DNA from: Paraburkholderia sartisoli
Lineage (GTDB): Bacteria; Pseudomonadota; Gammaproteobacteria; Burkholderiales; Burkholderiaceae
Length of the DNA: 64,000 nucleotides
Assembly (NCBI RefSeq): GCF_900107685.1
Contig: NZ_FNRQ01000001.1
Span: forward strand, 1,054,001 to 1,118,000
Direction: 5' to 3'
Shown here: positions 8,968 through 18,414 of the stretch, one piece after another
Position numbering within the stretch: position 1 is the first letter of the stretch
Layout: each line of letters opens with the position of its first letter
The notes under the pieces: model-generated
What the model was told of the DNA's origin: nothing
Database searches by the model: none
The model's input: only the letters and a program-made list of their open reading frames with translations
Program-made: the position numbers and the translations under genes

Positions 8968-9243
8968 TTACTTCACGTTGATCGTGTTCTTCGCGTCGAT
9001 CGAAGGATTGACGTTCGACGTGACGTTGTTGAGGAACGCCGAGCCGTCGCCGGTGGACACCTGGACGCTCATCAACGAAGCGATCGACTGGTCGGCGTAC
9101 ACGTGCTTGCTCGTGTCGACCGTGATCGGCGAGAAGTTGAAGTAGTTGTTCGTCGGGAACACGTAGCCTCCGCGAACGGCGCGCATCGCGCTGCCGTCGA
9201 GTTGTTCGGTGTGCGACAGGTCTTTGATCATCAGCGTTTTCAT
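8968..9243 (-). CDS. Double-glycine leader peptide precursor P4
   Basis: A 91-residue protein; the ATG at 9243 follows a perfect AGGAGA. The 26-residue leader (MKTLMIKDLS..QLDGSAMRAVRGG) is near-identical to that of P5 at 18.4 kb. The 65-residue cargo is also related to P5 along its length: both have a YVFP/FVPF start, a PIT.D.SK block, STGDGSAFL-N-NV and a final NP-ID-KNT-N segment. No Cys. The pattern suggests a folded, strand-rich secreted peptide. It heads the minus-strand group P4-P3-P2-P1 and has the best sigma-54 promoter in the locus 72 bases upstream. Confidence 0.83.
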   Translation of the reverse strand: MKTLMIKDLSHTEQLDGSAMRAVRGGYVFPTNNYFNFSPITVDTSKHVYADQSIASLMSVQVSTGDGSAFLNNVTSNVNPSIDAKNTINVK

Positions 9244-9314
9244 TTCGGGTCTCCTGGCGGAAAAAGAAATCTTGCAGCGGGTTGCGAGCAACTTGTTTGC
9301 TCGGGCGTCACTCA

Positions 9315-9330
9315 CGCACAGGTCGTGCCA
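9315..9330 (-). promoter_or_regulatory. Sigma-54 (-24/-12) promoter for P4 (and P3)
   Basis: The minus strand reads TGGCACGACCTGTGCG. The -24 box TGGCACG is a perfect consensus and the GC of the -12 box is at the exact 5-base-plus-box spacing. It lies 72 bases before the P4 start. Confidence 0.82.
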
Positions 9331-9537
9331 GTTCGCGACGCATGCCGTCAAAAACGCGCGCGACGCCTGCTGCGCAAGGCACAACGCGAATCGCGCGGCA
9401 CGTATAGCGTCGACATGAATCGCACGCGTGTACCGGCGATGGTGGCGCGCAGCCAACTGCCCGCGTCATGGCGTTGGTCCCATTGCGACACCTGCGTTGC
9501 GCGGGTGTCCGCGCGCACGTCGCGGGGCAATCCTGGT

Positions 9538-9566
9538 TTGCGAAAGACGCACCTGCGGGCTAGTAT
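9538..9566 (+). promoter_or_regulatory. Sigma-70-like promoter for the Ser/Thr kinase
   Basis: TTGCGA at 9538-9543 and TAGTAT at 9561-9566 are separated by 17 bases. The kinase start is about 100 bases downstream. The kinase thus appears to use a housekeeping promoter, unlike the divergent peptide genes. Confidence 0.5.
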
Positions 9567-9667
9567 CGAAACAGCGCATGTAACTGGTTACGACAGGTTG
9601 TTCGCCGGCCTCTTCGCGGTTTGCTGCCGCTCCTGCCGGTTCTACGGGAGCACGTCGCTTCGCACAT

Positions 9668-11794
9668 ATGGCTAGCCTCGCGCATGTGATCCGCGATTAT
9701 CAGAGCGGCGGCCTGACGCGCGATGAGTTCATCGCACGGCTCGACGACACGCTGACGACGGACAGCCTGAGTCCCGCGCGGATGATGGACGTCCTCGACG
9801 AAGCGCACGCGCGCGCTCCGCTGCCCGCCGATCTTCACGCGGAAGTGCGGCGCCGGATCGAGCGGTTACCTGTTTCGAACCTGGCGGCGGGCGGCGAGGA
9901 AACGCGCGTGCAAACACGGCCGCAGGCGCACGTGGATGCGGCGTCGTCCGCTTCTTCTTCCGGCATGAACACGTCGGGGCCGCTACCCGGTCACGACCAG
10001 ATCAAGGGCACCGGCGACACGCTCAACAACCGCTTCGTGCTCGAAGAGTGTCTGGGTGTGGGCGGCATGGGCACCGTCTACAAGGCGCTCGACCTGCGCA
10101 AGCTCGAAGCCTCCGATCGCAAGCCGTATCTCGCGATCAAGGTGCTCAACGTTCAGTTCCGCGGCAATCCGAAATCGCTGATCGCGTTGCAGCGCGAAGC
10201 GCGCAAGGCGCAGGTGCTCGCGCACCGCAACATCGTGACCGTCTACGATTTCGACCGCGACGGCGCGATCGTCTATCTGACAATGGAGTATCTGTCGGGC
10301 AGGGCGTTGAGCCAGATTCTGCGCACCGAGGATTTTCACGGCATGCCGGTGCGCGCGGCGCTGCCGATCGTGCGCGGCATGTGCGGCGCGCTCGCGTACG
10401 CGCACGAACGCGGTTTCGTGCATTGCGACTTCAAGCCGGCGAACGTGTTCCTGACGGATACCGGCGAAGTGAAGGTGATCGACTTCGGCATCGCGCGCGT
10501 GTTCCAGCGGCCCGAGGAGGAGAGCGACGCGACCGTGTTCGATCCCGGCACGCTCGGCGCGCTGACGCCCGCGTATGCGAGCCCGGAAATGCTGGAGCAC
10601 CGCGAGCCCGATCCGCGCGACGATATCTATGCGCTCGGTTGCATCACGTACGAGCTGCTGACGGGGCGTCATCCGTTCGACCGGCAGTCCGCGACCCAGG
10701 CGCGCAGTGCCGGCCGGAAGCCCGAGCGGCCGGAAAACCTCGGCACGCGGCAGTGGCGCGCGCTGCGCTCGGCGCTTTCGTTCGACCGCGCCACGCGCAT
10801 GCCGACCGTCGCGCGTTTCGTCGAAGAGTTCGGCGCCGAGGAAAAAGTCACGGCGCAATCCGCCACGCGCGTGAAGGCCGGCGTCGCGGCCGGCGTGGCG
10901 GTGCTGGTCGTGGCGGGCGTCGGCGTTGGCGTCGGGGTGTACCGGGCGTCGTCGGGCTGGCATGAGGAAGCGGCGCCATCGGGTGGCGTTGCGTCGTCTG
11001 CTGCGGTGGCTTCTTCTTCGGCGTCCGGTGTGCCTTTGGGGTCGGTGGCTTCCGTTGCGCCTGCAAAGCCGGTTGCGTCGGTGGTTCAGGCGGCGCCTGT
11101 GCCCGCGCCGAAACCCGCGCTATCGATGGCGGCGGTGACGCCCGTGCTTGCCCTCGTGCCGTGTTCCGCGCTTGCTTCCACCGTGGACGGGCACACGTTG
11201 CACGTACAGGGTTTCGTGCCGCAGCGCTATGGCGTGACGCAGCTGAAAAGCACGTTAGGCGCGGTGCCGGGCGTCGACACGCTGAAGCTCGACGTGCAGA
11301 CACTCGCCGACGACAAGTGCGACGAGATGAAATCGTTCGCGCCTTACTGGGTCGGAAACTGGCAGGGCGGGCGGGACACGGCACTCCATGTGCGCCCGGC
11401 CGGCGGGCAGTTGACCGAGGGTGATCCGCTGGTCGTCGACGTGACGACGCCGGGCTACGACTCGTACGTGAATCTCGACTATTACCAGCTGGATGGCAGC
11501 GTCGTCCACATGGTGCCGGGGCCGCGCGCGAAGGACAACCAGGCGCCGCCGCACTATGCCGCGACCATCGGCGGTGGTGGCGACTGGGTGATCGCAAAGC
11601 CGTTCGGATCGGAAATGGTGGTGCTGCTGGTGACGCCCGTGCCGCTCTTCGACAGGATGCGTCCGGAGAGCGAATCGCGCGCCGATTATCTGCATGCCCT
11701 TGATGCGCGGCTCGCGCAGATCGCGGACAAATACGGACGCGAGCGCATCGGCGTCGACATCGCGCAGATCACGACGAAGGCCCGCTCGCATTGA
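9668..11794 (+). CDS. Membrane Ser/Thr protein kinase with C-terminal DUF4384-like domain
   Basis: A 708-residue kinase. The N-terminal 110 residues form a helical cytoplasmic region. The Hanks-type kinase domain spans about 120-395: glycine loop LGVGGMGTVYKA, lysine in AIKVLN, catalytic loop HCDFKPANVF, metal-binding DFG in VIDFGIARVF, and YASPEML. The catalytic loop has Cys where most kinases have Arg (HCD, not HRD), a non-RD kinase. One transmembrane helix follows at about 403-425, then an Ala/Ser/Pro linker and a periplasmic region with a DUF4384-like segment (EGDPLVVDVTTPGYDSYVNLDYY). It probably senses an envelope or export signal and phosphorylates partners such as the FHA protein at 20679-23186; the PP2C at 29815-30585 would oppose it. 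Confidence 0.9.
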   Translation: MASLAHVIRDYQSGGLTRDEFIARLDDTLTTDSLSPARMMDVLDEAHARAPLPADLHAEVRRRIERLPVSNLAAGGEETRVQTRPQAHVDAASSASSSGMNTSGPLPGHDQIKGTGDTLNNRFVLEECLGVGGMGTVYKALDLRKLEASDRKPYLAIKVLNVQFRGNPKSLIALQREARKAQVLAHRNIVTVYDFDRDGAIVYLTMEYLSGRALSQILRTEDFHGMPVRAALPIVRGMCGALAYAHERGFVHCDFKPANVFLTDTGEVKVIDFGIARVFQRPEEESDATVFDPGTLGALTPAYASPEMLEHREPDPRDDIYALGCITYELLTGRHPFDRQSATQARSAGRKPERPENLGTRQWRALRSALSFDRATRMPTVARFVEEFGAEEKVTAQSATRVKAGVAAGVAVLVVAGVGVGVGVYRASSGWHEEAAPSGGVASSAAVASSSASGVPLGSVASVAPAKPVASVVQAAPVPAPKPALSMAAVTPVLALVPCSALASTVDGHTLHVQGFVPQRYGVTQLKSTLGAVPGVDTLKLDVQTLADDKCDEMKSFAPYWVGNWQGGRDTALHVRPAGGQLTEGDPLVVDVTTPGYDSYVNLDYYQLDGSVVHMVPGPRAKDNQAPPHYAATIGGGGDWVIAKPFGSEMVVLLVTPVPLFDRMRPESESRADYLHALDARLAQIADKYGRERIGVDIAQITTKARSH

Positions 11795-11852
11795 GCGCAC
11801 GTTGCGTGCATGCTGCAGGCGTGAGCGGTTCGAACGGGCGATCACGCCACGC

Positions 11853-13769
11853 TCATCTCAGGTCCTTCGCGACGCGAAATCCATCCTGTGACTGACGCAC
11901 GCTCGCGCTGTACCTGAAGCGTGTCGACGTGAGCATGTAGCTCGCCCCTTCGCGCCATGAGCCGCCCCGGATCACGCGCATGTTGCAGCCAGGCGCATCC
12001 CACGTGCGGCCATCGGCGGGCGCGCCCTGATACGAGTTGTGCCAGCAGTCGCTGACCCATTCCCAGACGCCGCCGTTCATGTCGTGCAAACCGTACGGGT
12101 TCGCGGCGAACGTGCCGACGTTCTCCGGTCCTTCCTTGTGCCACGGGTCGCCGCAGTCCTTGCAGTTCGCGGTGCCTTTGGTCATCCTGTCGCCCCACCA
12201 GTATTGCGTCGTCGTGCCGCCACGGTCCGCGTATTCCCATTCCGCTTCGGTCGGCAGACGGTATGGCTTGCCCGTGGTTTTCGCCAGCCATTTCACGTAG
12301 GCCTGGGCATCGTCCCAGCTGAGATCGCGCGCGGGCGCTGTTTTCGACGGGTTGTTGTCGCTCGAAAGCGGCGGGCACGCTTTCGCGTCCACGCACGCGT
12401 TCCATTGCTCGATCGTGACTGCGTATTTGCCGATCGCGAACGGCGCTTCGATGGTTACGTGATGAACGGGTCTCTCAGAAGGATCGTCGGTAGCGCTGCC
12501 CATCGGGAACGATCCCGGCGACAGCGAGACCATGACCGGACAGGTCGCGCAGTCCTTGCTCTCGCCATTGTTCACGCTGCGAGCGGCGGCGACCGCGGGC
12601 GCTTTTGCCGGTGTTGCCGCGGCGGGTGCGGGTGTTGGCGCTGGCGCGGCGGCCGTCGTGCGTGGTTTTTCCGGCGGCAGCGGCGGCGGGGTGGATGCAG
12701 GCGCGGTGCGTGTTGCTTCGGGCGCGGGCTGCGTCTTCGCGGCGGCGCGCAACCGGTCGATGCGCGCGTGCGCGAGCGTCGCGAAGCGCCCGTTCGGATA
12801 GGCCTTCAGATACGCTTCGTAGTCGCTCGGGTACGTGCTGTCCTTGATGGAATCCCAGAACGTCAGTTCGTATTGTTCGCTGCTGTCTTTCGGCAGGATG
12901 CCGCGGCTATGCAGCGTGATCGGGGCTTCGGCATCCACGCTCGCGACGGACACGCGCGCGGGCTGGGTCGCGTCATGCCCGAAAGCGCCCGTTGCAGGTC
13001 CCCGATCGAACGACGACACCAGTTGGGGCCGCTGCGCACCGCCCGTTGCCACACGAACGTTCGCAGCCACGCGCGCGAGAAGCGTCGCGACATCGTGCGT
13101 TGCGGCGCCGGACAACTCATGCAGCAACGCATCCGTGAAGACGCCGCCGCGCGGCCCGTCCGCCGCGAATCCGCCAGGCGCGGTCGCGTACGCGATCATC
13201 GTTTGCGAAGGCGGCGTGACGTTGCCGGTATTCGCCGCGTCGAACGGGTTGTTCAGGCAGGTGTCGAGAATCACGAGATTGAGCTTGTGCGGACGCGGTT
13301 CGGACATCGCGTGAAACGTCGCATCGAGATTCAGCCCATCCGTGACAAGCGAAGCGGGTGCGCGTGCATCGACACCCGATGGCAACAGCATCGTGGCGTT
13401 CGCCAGCTGGAAACCGTGTCCGGCGAAATAGAACACGCCGGTACCGCCGTGCCGCAGACGTCGTGCGAATTCAGCAAGCGCTGCTTTCATCGCTTGTGAC
13501 GAAGCGTCCGTGCGCGTGATGACATCGAAGCCGCGCGCGGCGAGCGCGTCGCGCATACGCAGCGCGTCGCGTGGTGCGTTTTCCAGCGCATGGCCGGGGT
13601 AATCGCCGTTGCCGATCACCAGTGCAACGCCGCGTGGAATCATGCCGCTATCGGGAAAGACGACCTGTGCGGTTGCGCGCGTGCCGGCCGGCGAGGATGC
13701 GGCGAAAGCGTCGATCCATTGTGCGTGAAGCGCGCCAACGACACCGATGAGCAGGAGTTTTCGCCACAT
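11853..13769 (-). CDS. Caspase-like (C14) protein fused to a formylglycine-generating enzyme-type (SUMF1) domain
   Basis: A 638-residue exported protein. The ATG at 13769 follows AGGAA and gives a signal peptide ([18 protein letters not shown]). Residues about 45-290 form a caspase-like domain: [12 protein letters not shown] opening, catalytic His in [10 protein letters not shown] and Cys in [13 protein letters not shown] short TPR-like piece ([23 protein letters not shown]) and a Pro/Ala linker follow. The last 220 residues are an FGE-sulfatase domain ([14 protein letters not shown]-like start, [41 protein letters not shown]). It ends 59 bases from the convergent kinase gene. Both catalytic residues of the protease are present. 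Its substrate is unknown; a role with the peptide system rests on position only. Confidence 0.88.
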   Translation of the reverse strand: MWRKLLLIGVVGALHAQWIDAFAASSPAGTRATAQVVFPDSGMIPRGVALVIGNGDYPGHALENAPRDALRMRDALAARGFDVITRTDASSQAMKAALAEFARRLRHGGTGVFYFAGHGFQLANATMLLPSGVDARAPASLVTDGLNLDATFHAMSEPRPHKLNLVILDTCLNNPFDAANTGNVTPPSQTMIAYATAPGGFAADGPRGGVFTDALLHELSGAATHDVATLLARVAANVRVATGGAQRPQLVSSFDRGPATGAFGHDATQPARVSVASVDAEAPITLHSRGILPKDSSEQYELTFWDSIKDSTYPSDYEAYLKAYPNGRFATLAHARIDRLRAAAKTQPAPEATRTAPASTPPPLPPEKPRTTAAAPAPTPAPAAATPAKAPAVAAARSVNNGESKDCATCPVMVSLSPGSFPMGSATDDPSERPVHHVTIEAPFAIGKYAVTIEQWNACVDAKACPPLSSDNNPSKTAPARDLSWDDAQAYVKWLAKTTGKPYRLPTEAEWEYADRGGTTTQYWWGDRMTKGTANCKDCGDPWHKEGPENVGTFAANPYGLHDMNGGVWEWVSDCWHNSYQGAPADGRTWDAPGCNMRVIRGGSWREGASYMLTSTRFRYSASVRQSQDGFRVAKDLR

Positions 13770-14123
13770 TTTTAATTCCTGTCTGTTCTGGACCGAACTC
13801 AGGTTTCCGGCCACCAGCGCTCCGGTGCCGACCGCTGCCACGCGTGACGCGGCAGTGTCCGCGCACGATCCTGCTGGCGTATCGATGCATGCGAGTCGTT
13901 ATAAACAACGATAGCACGCAGTTCGCGCGTCAAAACGTTAACGAGAGTGGCGTATCTTTTTGGCAAGTTCCGTCCTAAGCTAATCCATAAAGCAGACAAC
14001 ACAGATCGGGTTTTCTCCCGGTCGTTTCGACACGCACGTTTGCACACCCCGCGCGAGCGCGCGCGGACAGGCTCTTTTTGCAGGGCAGGGGGCGACCCGG
14101 ACAACTCTTCGGGAGAATGCGCA

Positions 14124-14558
14124 ATGTCAAAAAGAACAATGTTGGGTGCGCTGTATGTTTTTGCTTCGCTGTTCCTTGCGAACGCACCCGCGTTCGCGGC
14201 CCCGACGCCTTCGCCGCCGGGTGCCGAGGAGTACATCATCTGGCCCGCGGATGGCACCGTGATTCACGGCGGCAAGCTGTGGGTGCGCATGGGGCTGCGC
14301 AACATGGGCGTGTGTCCGAAGGGCGTCAACATCCCGAACACCGGGCACCACCATCTGCTGATCGACACCGACCTGCCGCCGCTGGATCAGGAAATTCCAT
14401 CGGATCGCAATCACCTGCATTTCGGCGCGGGTGAAACGGATGCGCGCATCGAACTGCCCCCGGGCAAACATACGCTGCAACTGCTGCTCGGCGACCATAA
14501 CCACGTGCCGCACAATCCGCCGGTGTATTCGAAGAAGATCACCATCATCGTGAAGTAA
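14124..14558 (+). CDS. Secreted DUF4399 protein, copy 1
   Basis: A 144-residue protein starting at the ATG at 14124 with GGGAG upstream. It has a signal peptide (LYVFASLFLANAPAFAA) and one compact domain with the family hallmarks: NTGHHHLLIDTDLPPLDQEIPSD, RNHLHFGAGET, LPPGKHTLQLLLGDHNHVPH and a final beta strand. The many His residues suggest metal binding, which is not established. Such proteins are sometimes labelled RodA by error. The next gene is a close tandem copy 44 bases downstream. Both lie inside the peptide locus, but no functional link is visible. Confidence 0.85.
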   Translation: MSKRTMLGALYVFASLFLANAPAFAAPTPSPPGAEEYIIWPADGTVIHGGKLWVRMGLRNMGVCPKGVNIPNTGHHHLLIDTDLPPLDQEIPSDRNHLHFGAGETDARIELPPGKHTLQLLLGDHNHVPHNPPVYSKKITIIVK

Positions 14559-14602
14559 GCGGGCGCGACCGCTTCGGCCTGTCAGGACGGAGAGCACCAT
14601 CC

Positions 14603-15046
14603 ATGTACAAGATCATTGCAGTCGCTGCTTCTATCGCTGCGTTTCTGGTGCTCGGGCCGGTTGCACCCGGAGTGGCCTTCGCCGGCACGACGCCATCGCC
14701 CGCCGGCGCGCACGCCTATATCGGCTATCCGAACGACGGCCAGGTCGTGCCGGCCAACAAGCCGTTTCGCGTCTGGTTCGGGCTGCGCTATATGGGCGTC
14801 GCGCCCAAGGGCGTCAAATATCCGAACACCGGCCATCATCATTTGCTGATCGACACCGACCTGCCGCCGATGGACCAGGAGATACCATCGGATCGTAACC
14901 ACCTGCATTTCGGCGCGGGTGAAACGGAGACGATGATCGAACTGCCGCCCGGCAAGCACACGCTGCAACTGCTGATGGGCGACGACATGCACATCCCGCA
15001 CAACCCGCCCGTGTATTCGAAGAAGATCACCGTCATCGCGAAGTGA
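14603..15046 (+). CDS. Secreted DUF4399 protein, copy 2
   Basis: A 147-residue protein with a signal peptide (IIAVAASIAAFLVLGPVAPGVAFA). It shares with copy 1 the HHHLLIDTDLPP-DQEIPSD, NHLHFGAGET and PPGKHTLQLL-GD blocks, plus the HNPPVYSKKIT end; the signal peptides and strand 2 differ. The two arose by tandem duplication and are probably cotranscribed. An HMH pattern replaces HNH near the end (DDMHIPH). Function unknown. Confidence 0.85.
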   Translation: MYKIIAVAASIAAFLVLGPVAPGVAFAGTTPSPAGAHAYIGYPNDGQVVPANKPFRVWFGLRYMGVAPKGVKYPNTGHHHLLIDTDLPPMDQEIPSDRNHLHFGAGETETMIELPPGKHTLQLLMGDDMHIPHNPPVYSKKITVIAK

Positions 15047-15107
15047 GATGAGATGCGCGCGGCGTGGCATGGCAAGTTGACAACGCCCAGGAGAGGACCG
15101 ACCAGGA

Positions 15108-16037
15108 TTACGCGTGTACACGTGAAATTTCCGGGAGTGACTGCTGTTTTCGAATGATATTTATCAAGCTAAGTAACGCTGGGTGGTTGTACCGACGACT
15201 ACCGTAATAGATATGGAGCGGATCCTCTGCACAAGCATGCTCTTCCAGCACAACCCGGAGGTCGTGCCGTCCCAGTTCATCCGCGATTCGCGCCTCAAGC
15301 AGGTACGCTATCCCCATCCCGGCTTTGCATGCGCTTATCGTGGTCGCGGTATCGTTGATGGTGATCGAGCCAGGCACTCGAAGGGGGGGTGTCTCTCCTG
15401 GAACGTTCACTTCCCACCGGTAGCTCGAATTGTCGCCAAGCAGAAGCTGCAGGCAATTGTGGTTGGCCAGTTCCCTGAGATGACGAGGGGTGCCGTGTTT
15501 GTTCAAATACGCGGGCGATGCAACCATGACCCATCGCTGTGGGCCGGTGAGCGGCACCGCGATCATGTCTTCCGGAACATGGTGACCGTAGCGAATCCCG
15601 GCGTCGTATCCTTCCGCGACGATGTCAATTGGCCGGTTGTCGACAACAACTGCAAGTTGCACTTCGGGACACACGCGTACGAATTCTGGCAATGCGGGTG
15701 CGACCAGCAAGTGGGCGGCATCGGCGAAAATATTCAGACGGATAGATCCGAGTCGCCCGGTACCCGGCGCTTCAAAACTCTCCAGCGCAGACCCGATCTG
15801 GTTAAAGCCGTCCTCCAGCCGGGCAGCCAGATCGAACCCCACATCCGTGGGCGAAACCGACCTGCTTGTCCTGTTTAGCAGCTTTGCGCCGAGGCGATCT
15901 TCCAGCCGCCGTATTGCGTGGCTGACGGCTGACGGCGTCTGTCCGAGTTCAATGGCAGTTAGCCTGAAGCTTCGGCACCTGACGATTGCGAGAAACAACT
16001 TCAAGTCCGCGAAGTCAATCCGGTCGTTCTTTGCCAT
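15108..16037 (-). CDS. LysR-family transcriptional regulator
   Basis: A 309-residue regulator. The N-terminal winged helix-turn-helix is typical (LKLFLAIVRCRSFRLTAIELGQTPSAVSHAIRRLEDRLGAKLLNRT), followed by an effector domain of the subgroup near DmlR (SIRLNIFADAAHLLVAPALPEFVRVCPEVQLAVVVD). It is transcribed away from the SDR/aldo-keto reductase pair starting at 16166 and most likely controls it. Codon use is less GC-biased than in the surrounding peptide locus, suggesting the three genes came in as a cassette. Confidence 0.9.
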   Translation of the reverse strand: MAKNDRIDFADLKLFLAIVRCRSFRLTAIELGQTPSAVSHAIRRLEDRLGAKLLNRTSRSVSPTDVGFDLAARLEDGFNQIGSALESFEAPGTGRLGSIRLNIFADAAHLLVAPALPEFVRVCPEVQLAVVVDNRPIDIVAEGYDAGIRYGHHVPEDMIAVPLTGPQRWVMVASPAYLNKHGTPRHLRELANHNCLQLLLGDNSSYRWEVNVPGETPPLRVPGSITINDTATTISACKAGMGIAYLLEARIADELGRHDLRVVLEEHACAEDPLHIYYGSRRYNHPALLSLINIIRKQQSLPEISRVHA

Positions 16038-16165
16038 GATGAATACGGTTCATTGTTTCAGTGAATCCGCTTCATTCTACGGTATGTAATCATTTTCCTG
16101 TGGCTATGCAGAGGGCGCTGCGAAGTACGCCGCGCTTGCATTTCGATTTTTTCCGGGGAGATTCC

Positions 16166-16939
16166 ATGCACGGGGTTGAGCAGATGCAGATTGGCGATCT
16201 GAAGGATACGAGGGTCCTCGTCACAGGAGGGTCAACGGGAATAGGAGCGGCTATCGTTCGCGCATTTGCTGCACAGGGTGCGCAAGTGGTCGCCCATTTC
16301 AACGAGAGCGAAGCGGCTGCGCAAGCGCTGCGTGCAGAATCACCGGAGCGCATTCGGCTTGTCCAGGGCGACGTCAGCGAGCCGGGCGGAGCAGCACGGG
16401 TCGTGAAGGCAGCGGCGGAAATACTAGGTGGACTGGACGGGCTTATCAATAACGCCGGCGGCATGTTGGGACGGGTGGCATCTACAAACGCCTCGGCGAG
16501 CCACTTCGAACAGGTTGTCAATCTGAACGCAAGATCAGTTTGGGAGGCAACCTCGGCTGCCTATCCGTTTCTTAAGGCAGCCGGGGGTTACATCATCAAT
16601 ACGTCGTCGGTTGCCGCACGTACGGGCGGCGGCGCGGGAGCGGTGCTTTACGCGGCTTCGAAAAGCTTTGTCAGCAGTTTGACTCGTGGTCAGGCAAAGG
16701 AATTCGTCCATGACGGAATTCGGGTCAACGCGGTAGCACCAGGACTTATCCAGACACCGTTCCACGACAAATATACCCCTCCGGAAATCCGGGCATCGCA
16801 AACAGCCACGGTGCCGATGGGGAGAGAGGGCTTGCCAGAGGAATGCGCTGGCGCGTTCCTGTTCCTCGCGTCTCCCGCTATGTCGGGATATGTCACGGGG
16901 CAGGTCATCGAAGTCAACGGTGGACAACTCATGCCATGA
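16166..16939 (+). CDS. Short-chain dehydrogenase/reductase
   Basis: A 257-residue classical SDR. I start at the ATG at 16166 with GGGGAG upstream; longer in-frame forms lack a ribosome site. NAD(P) binding: VTGGSTGIGAA. Structural NNAGG, catalytic Ser in INTSSVAARTG, and Tyr/Lys in LYAASKSF (Y-x3-K). C-terminal GYVTGQVIEVNGG is typical. The substrate is an unidentified alcohol or ketone. It lies 13 bases before the aldo-keto reductase gene, a two-gene operon. Confidence 0.9.
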   Translation: MHGVEQMQIGDLKDTRVLVTGGSTGIGAAIVRAFAAQGAQVVAHFNESEAAAQALRAESPERIRLVQGDVSEPGGAARVVKAAAEILGGLDGLINNAGGMLGRVASTNASASHFEQVVNLNARSVWEATSAAYPFLKAAGGYIINTSSVAARTGGGAGAVLYAASKSFVSSLTRGQAKEFVHDGIRVNAVAPGLIQTPFHDKYTPPEIRASQTATVPMGREGLPEECAGAFLFLASPAMSGYVTGQVIEVNGGQLMP

Positions 16940-16952
16940 ACGGGGAATCAAG

Positions 16953-17936
16953 ATGAATCAGCGGAAATTCGGACAAACAGAAAGAAGCGTCTCCGAAATT
17001 GGGTTTGGTGCATGGGCAATCGGAGGCTCATGGGGCGACGTCGCCGAGAGTGATGCAAAGTCAGCCCTGCATGCAGCGCTCGATAACGGCACAACCTTTA
17101 TTGACACCGCCGATGTCTACGGCGATGGACGTTCGGAGCGGATCATCGCGGACGTGCTCAAAGAACGATCGGGGCCGCGACCGTTCGTTGCGACAAAGGC
17201 TGGCCGTCGACTGGATCCCCACCTGGCGCAAGGCTACACCGCGGCGAATCTGAATGCTTTTGTCGACCGGTCTCTCAAGAATCTGGACATGGAGTGTCTC
17301 GATCTGGTGCAGCTTCATTGTCCACCGACCGAGGTCTACTACCGACCGGAGGTTTTTGATGTTATGGACCGCATGGTTGCATCGGGGAAAATCAGCAGCT
17401 ACGGTGTGTCGGTCGAGAAAGTCGAGGAAGGTCTGAAGGCCATCGAATACCCGGGCGTGAAGTCGGTACAGATCATCTACAACATTTTCAGGCAAAGGCC
17501 AGCCCGGTTCATTCAGGAAGCTCGCGACAGGGGAATAGCCGTCATCGTCCGGGTGCCCCTTGCATCGGGCCTGCTTACCGGAAAAATGACACGCGAGACG
17601 ACGTTTGCGGCCAATGACCACCGCCTTTTCAATCGCAATGGAGAGGCTTTTGACAAAGGCGAGACTTTTGCGGGCGTTCCCTATGACGTCGCGCTCGGAG
17701 CCGTGGAGGAAATTCGTCCTTTGGTCCCAGAGAACGCAACGATGGCGCAGTTTGCGCTGCGCTGGATTCTTATGAATCAGGGAGTGACAACTGTTATCCC
17801 GGGCGCGAGGAACGCAGCGCAAGCTAAAGCAAACAGTGAGGCGAGCGAACTGCCCGCACTGACAGACCCGGCGATGGCCGCCCTTCGCGCCGTGTACCGG
17901 GAAAAGATAGCGCCCTTTGTCCATCACCAGTGGTGA
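16953..17936 (+). CDS. Aldo/keto reductase
   Basis: A 327-residue (beta/alpha)8 NADPH-dependent reductase. Asp and Tyr of the tetrad are in FIDTADVYGDGRSE, Lys in VATKAGRR, His in DLVQLHCPPTEVYY. The C-terminal part (ALRWILMNQGVTTVIPGARNAAQAKAN) is the cofactor-binding end of the AKR11-like group. It is cotranscribed with the SDR; the pair may convert related carbonyl compounds. A hairpin follows the stop. Confidence 0.9.
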   Translation: MNQRKFGQTERSVSEIGFGAWAIGGSWGDVAESDAKSALHAALDNGTTFIDTADVYGDGRSERIIADVLKERSGPRPFVATKAGRRLDPHLAQGYTAANLNAFVDRSLKNLDMECLDLVQLHCPPTEVYYRPEVFDVMDRMVASGKISSYGVSVEKVEEGLKAIEYPGVKSVQIIYNIFRQRPARFIQEARDRGIAVIVRVPLASGLLTGKMTRETTFAANDHRLFNRNGEAFDKGETFAGVPYDVALGAVEEIRPLVPENATMAQFALRWILMNQGVTTVIPGARNAAQAKANSEASELPALTDPAMAALRAVYREKIAPFVHHQW

Positions 17937-17951
17937 AGCTTCGTTAATAAC

Positions 17952-17981
17952 AGGTCGATCGTCACTTGGGAGGATCGACCT
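17952..17981 (+). terminator. Hairpin after the reductase operon
   Basis: AGGTCGATC (17952-17960) pairs perfectly with GATCGACCT (17973-17981). There is no T tract, so it is either a weak terminator or an mRNA end stabiliser. The stretch from here to 18414 has no gene but holds the control sites of P5. Confidence 0.5.
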
Positions 17982-18180
17982 CGGCGAAGTCGTGCGAACA
18001 GGGTCGGTCGAACAGGGTTATGCGGCAGCCGCACGTGTTTATCGGCAGGCGGTCGCGATCGCCTGGAATTCGCTCTGCGCTCCGTTGCCGATCAAAGTCA
18101 TGGTGTGAGAGTCGGGCCGTGCGAGCACTTTCGCAACCATCGCCGACGTTGCAGCAGTCTTCAATGTCTTTCCTGACCCA

Positions 18181-18193
18181 ACACTATCGGGCG
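18181..18193 (+). promoter_or_regulatory. Candidate upstream activator site for P5
   Basis: ACACTATCGGGCG is found here and, as an exact 13-base match in the same orientation relative to the target promoter, at 31163-31175 upstream of peptide P6. It lies about 130-145 bases upstream of the P5 sigma-54 promoter, a usual distance for an enhancer-type activator. Binding by the activator at 28429-29757 is an inference. Confidence 0.5.
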
Positions 18194-18325
18194 TGTTGTC
18201 GGTCAACGCCCATCACCCAGGTTGATCCCATCTTGCGTCCTGCGCGCTTCGCGCATCGACGCGTATCGCACACACCCCAGCGTTTTCAAGGCTTCGCGGG
18301 TTTTCATCGTTAAAGATCACGTGCC

Positions 18326-18341
18326 TGGCACAGGCCATGCG
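18326..18341 (+). promoter_or_regulatory. Sigma-54 (-24/-12) promoter for P5
   Basis: TGGCACAGGCCATGCG: the TGGCAC of the -24 box is exact and the GC of the -12 box is at the right spacing, though the two T positions are A-T. The P5 ATG is about 75 bases downstream. Confidence 0.75.
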
Positions 18342-18414
18342 TTAGTGACACCCGAGCAGACAAGATGCTCGAAACCGATCGCAAGACTGACCTTTTCCTC
18401 TTTGGAGACCTATC

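Noticed and set aside
12039..13499. 486-codon plus-strand frame opposite the caspase-FGE gene
   Set aside because: No family motif and strongly Arg-rich; the minus-strand product has complete domains.
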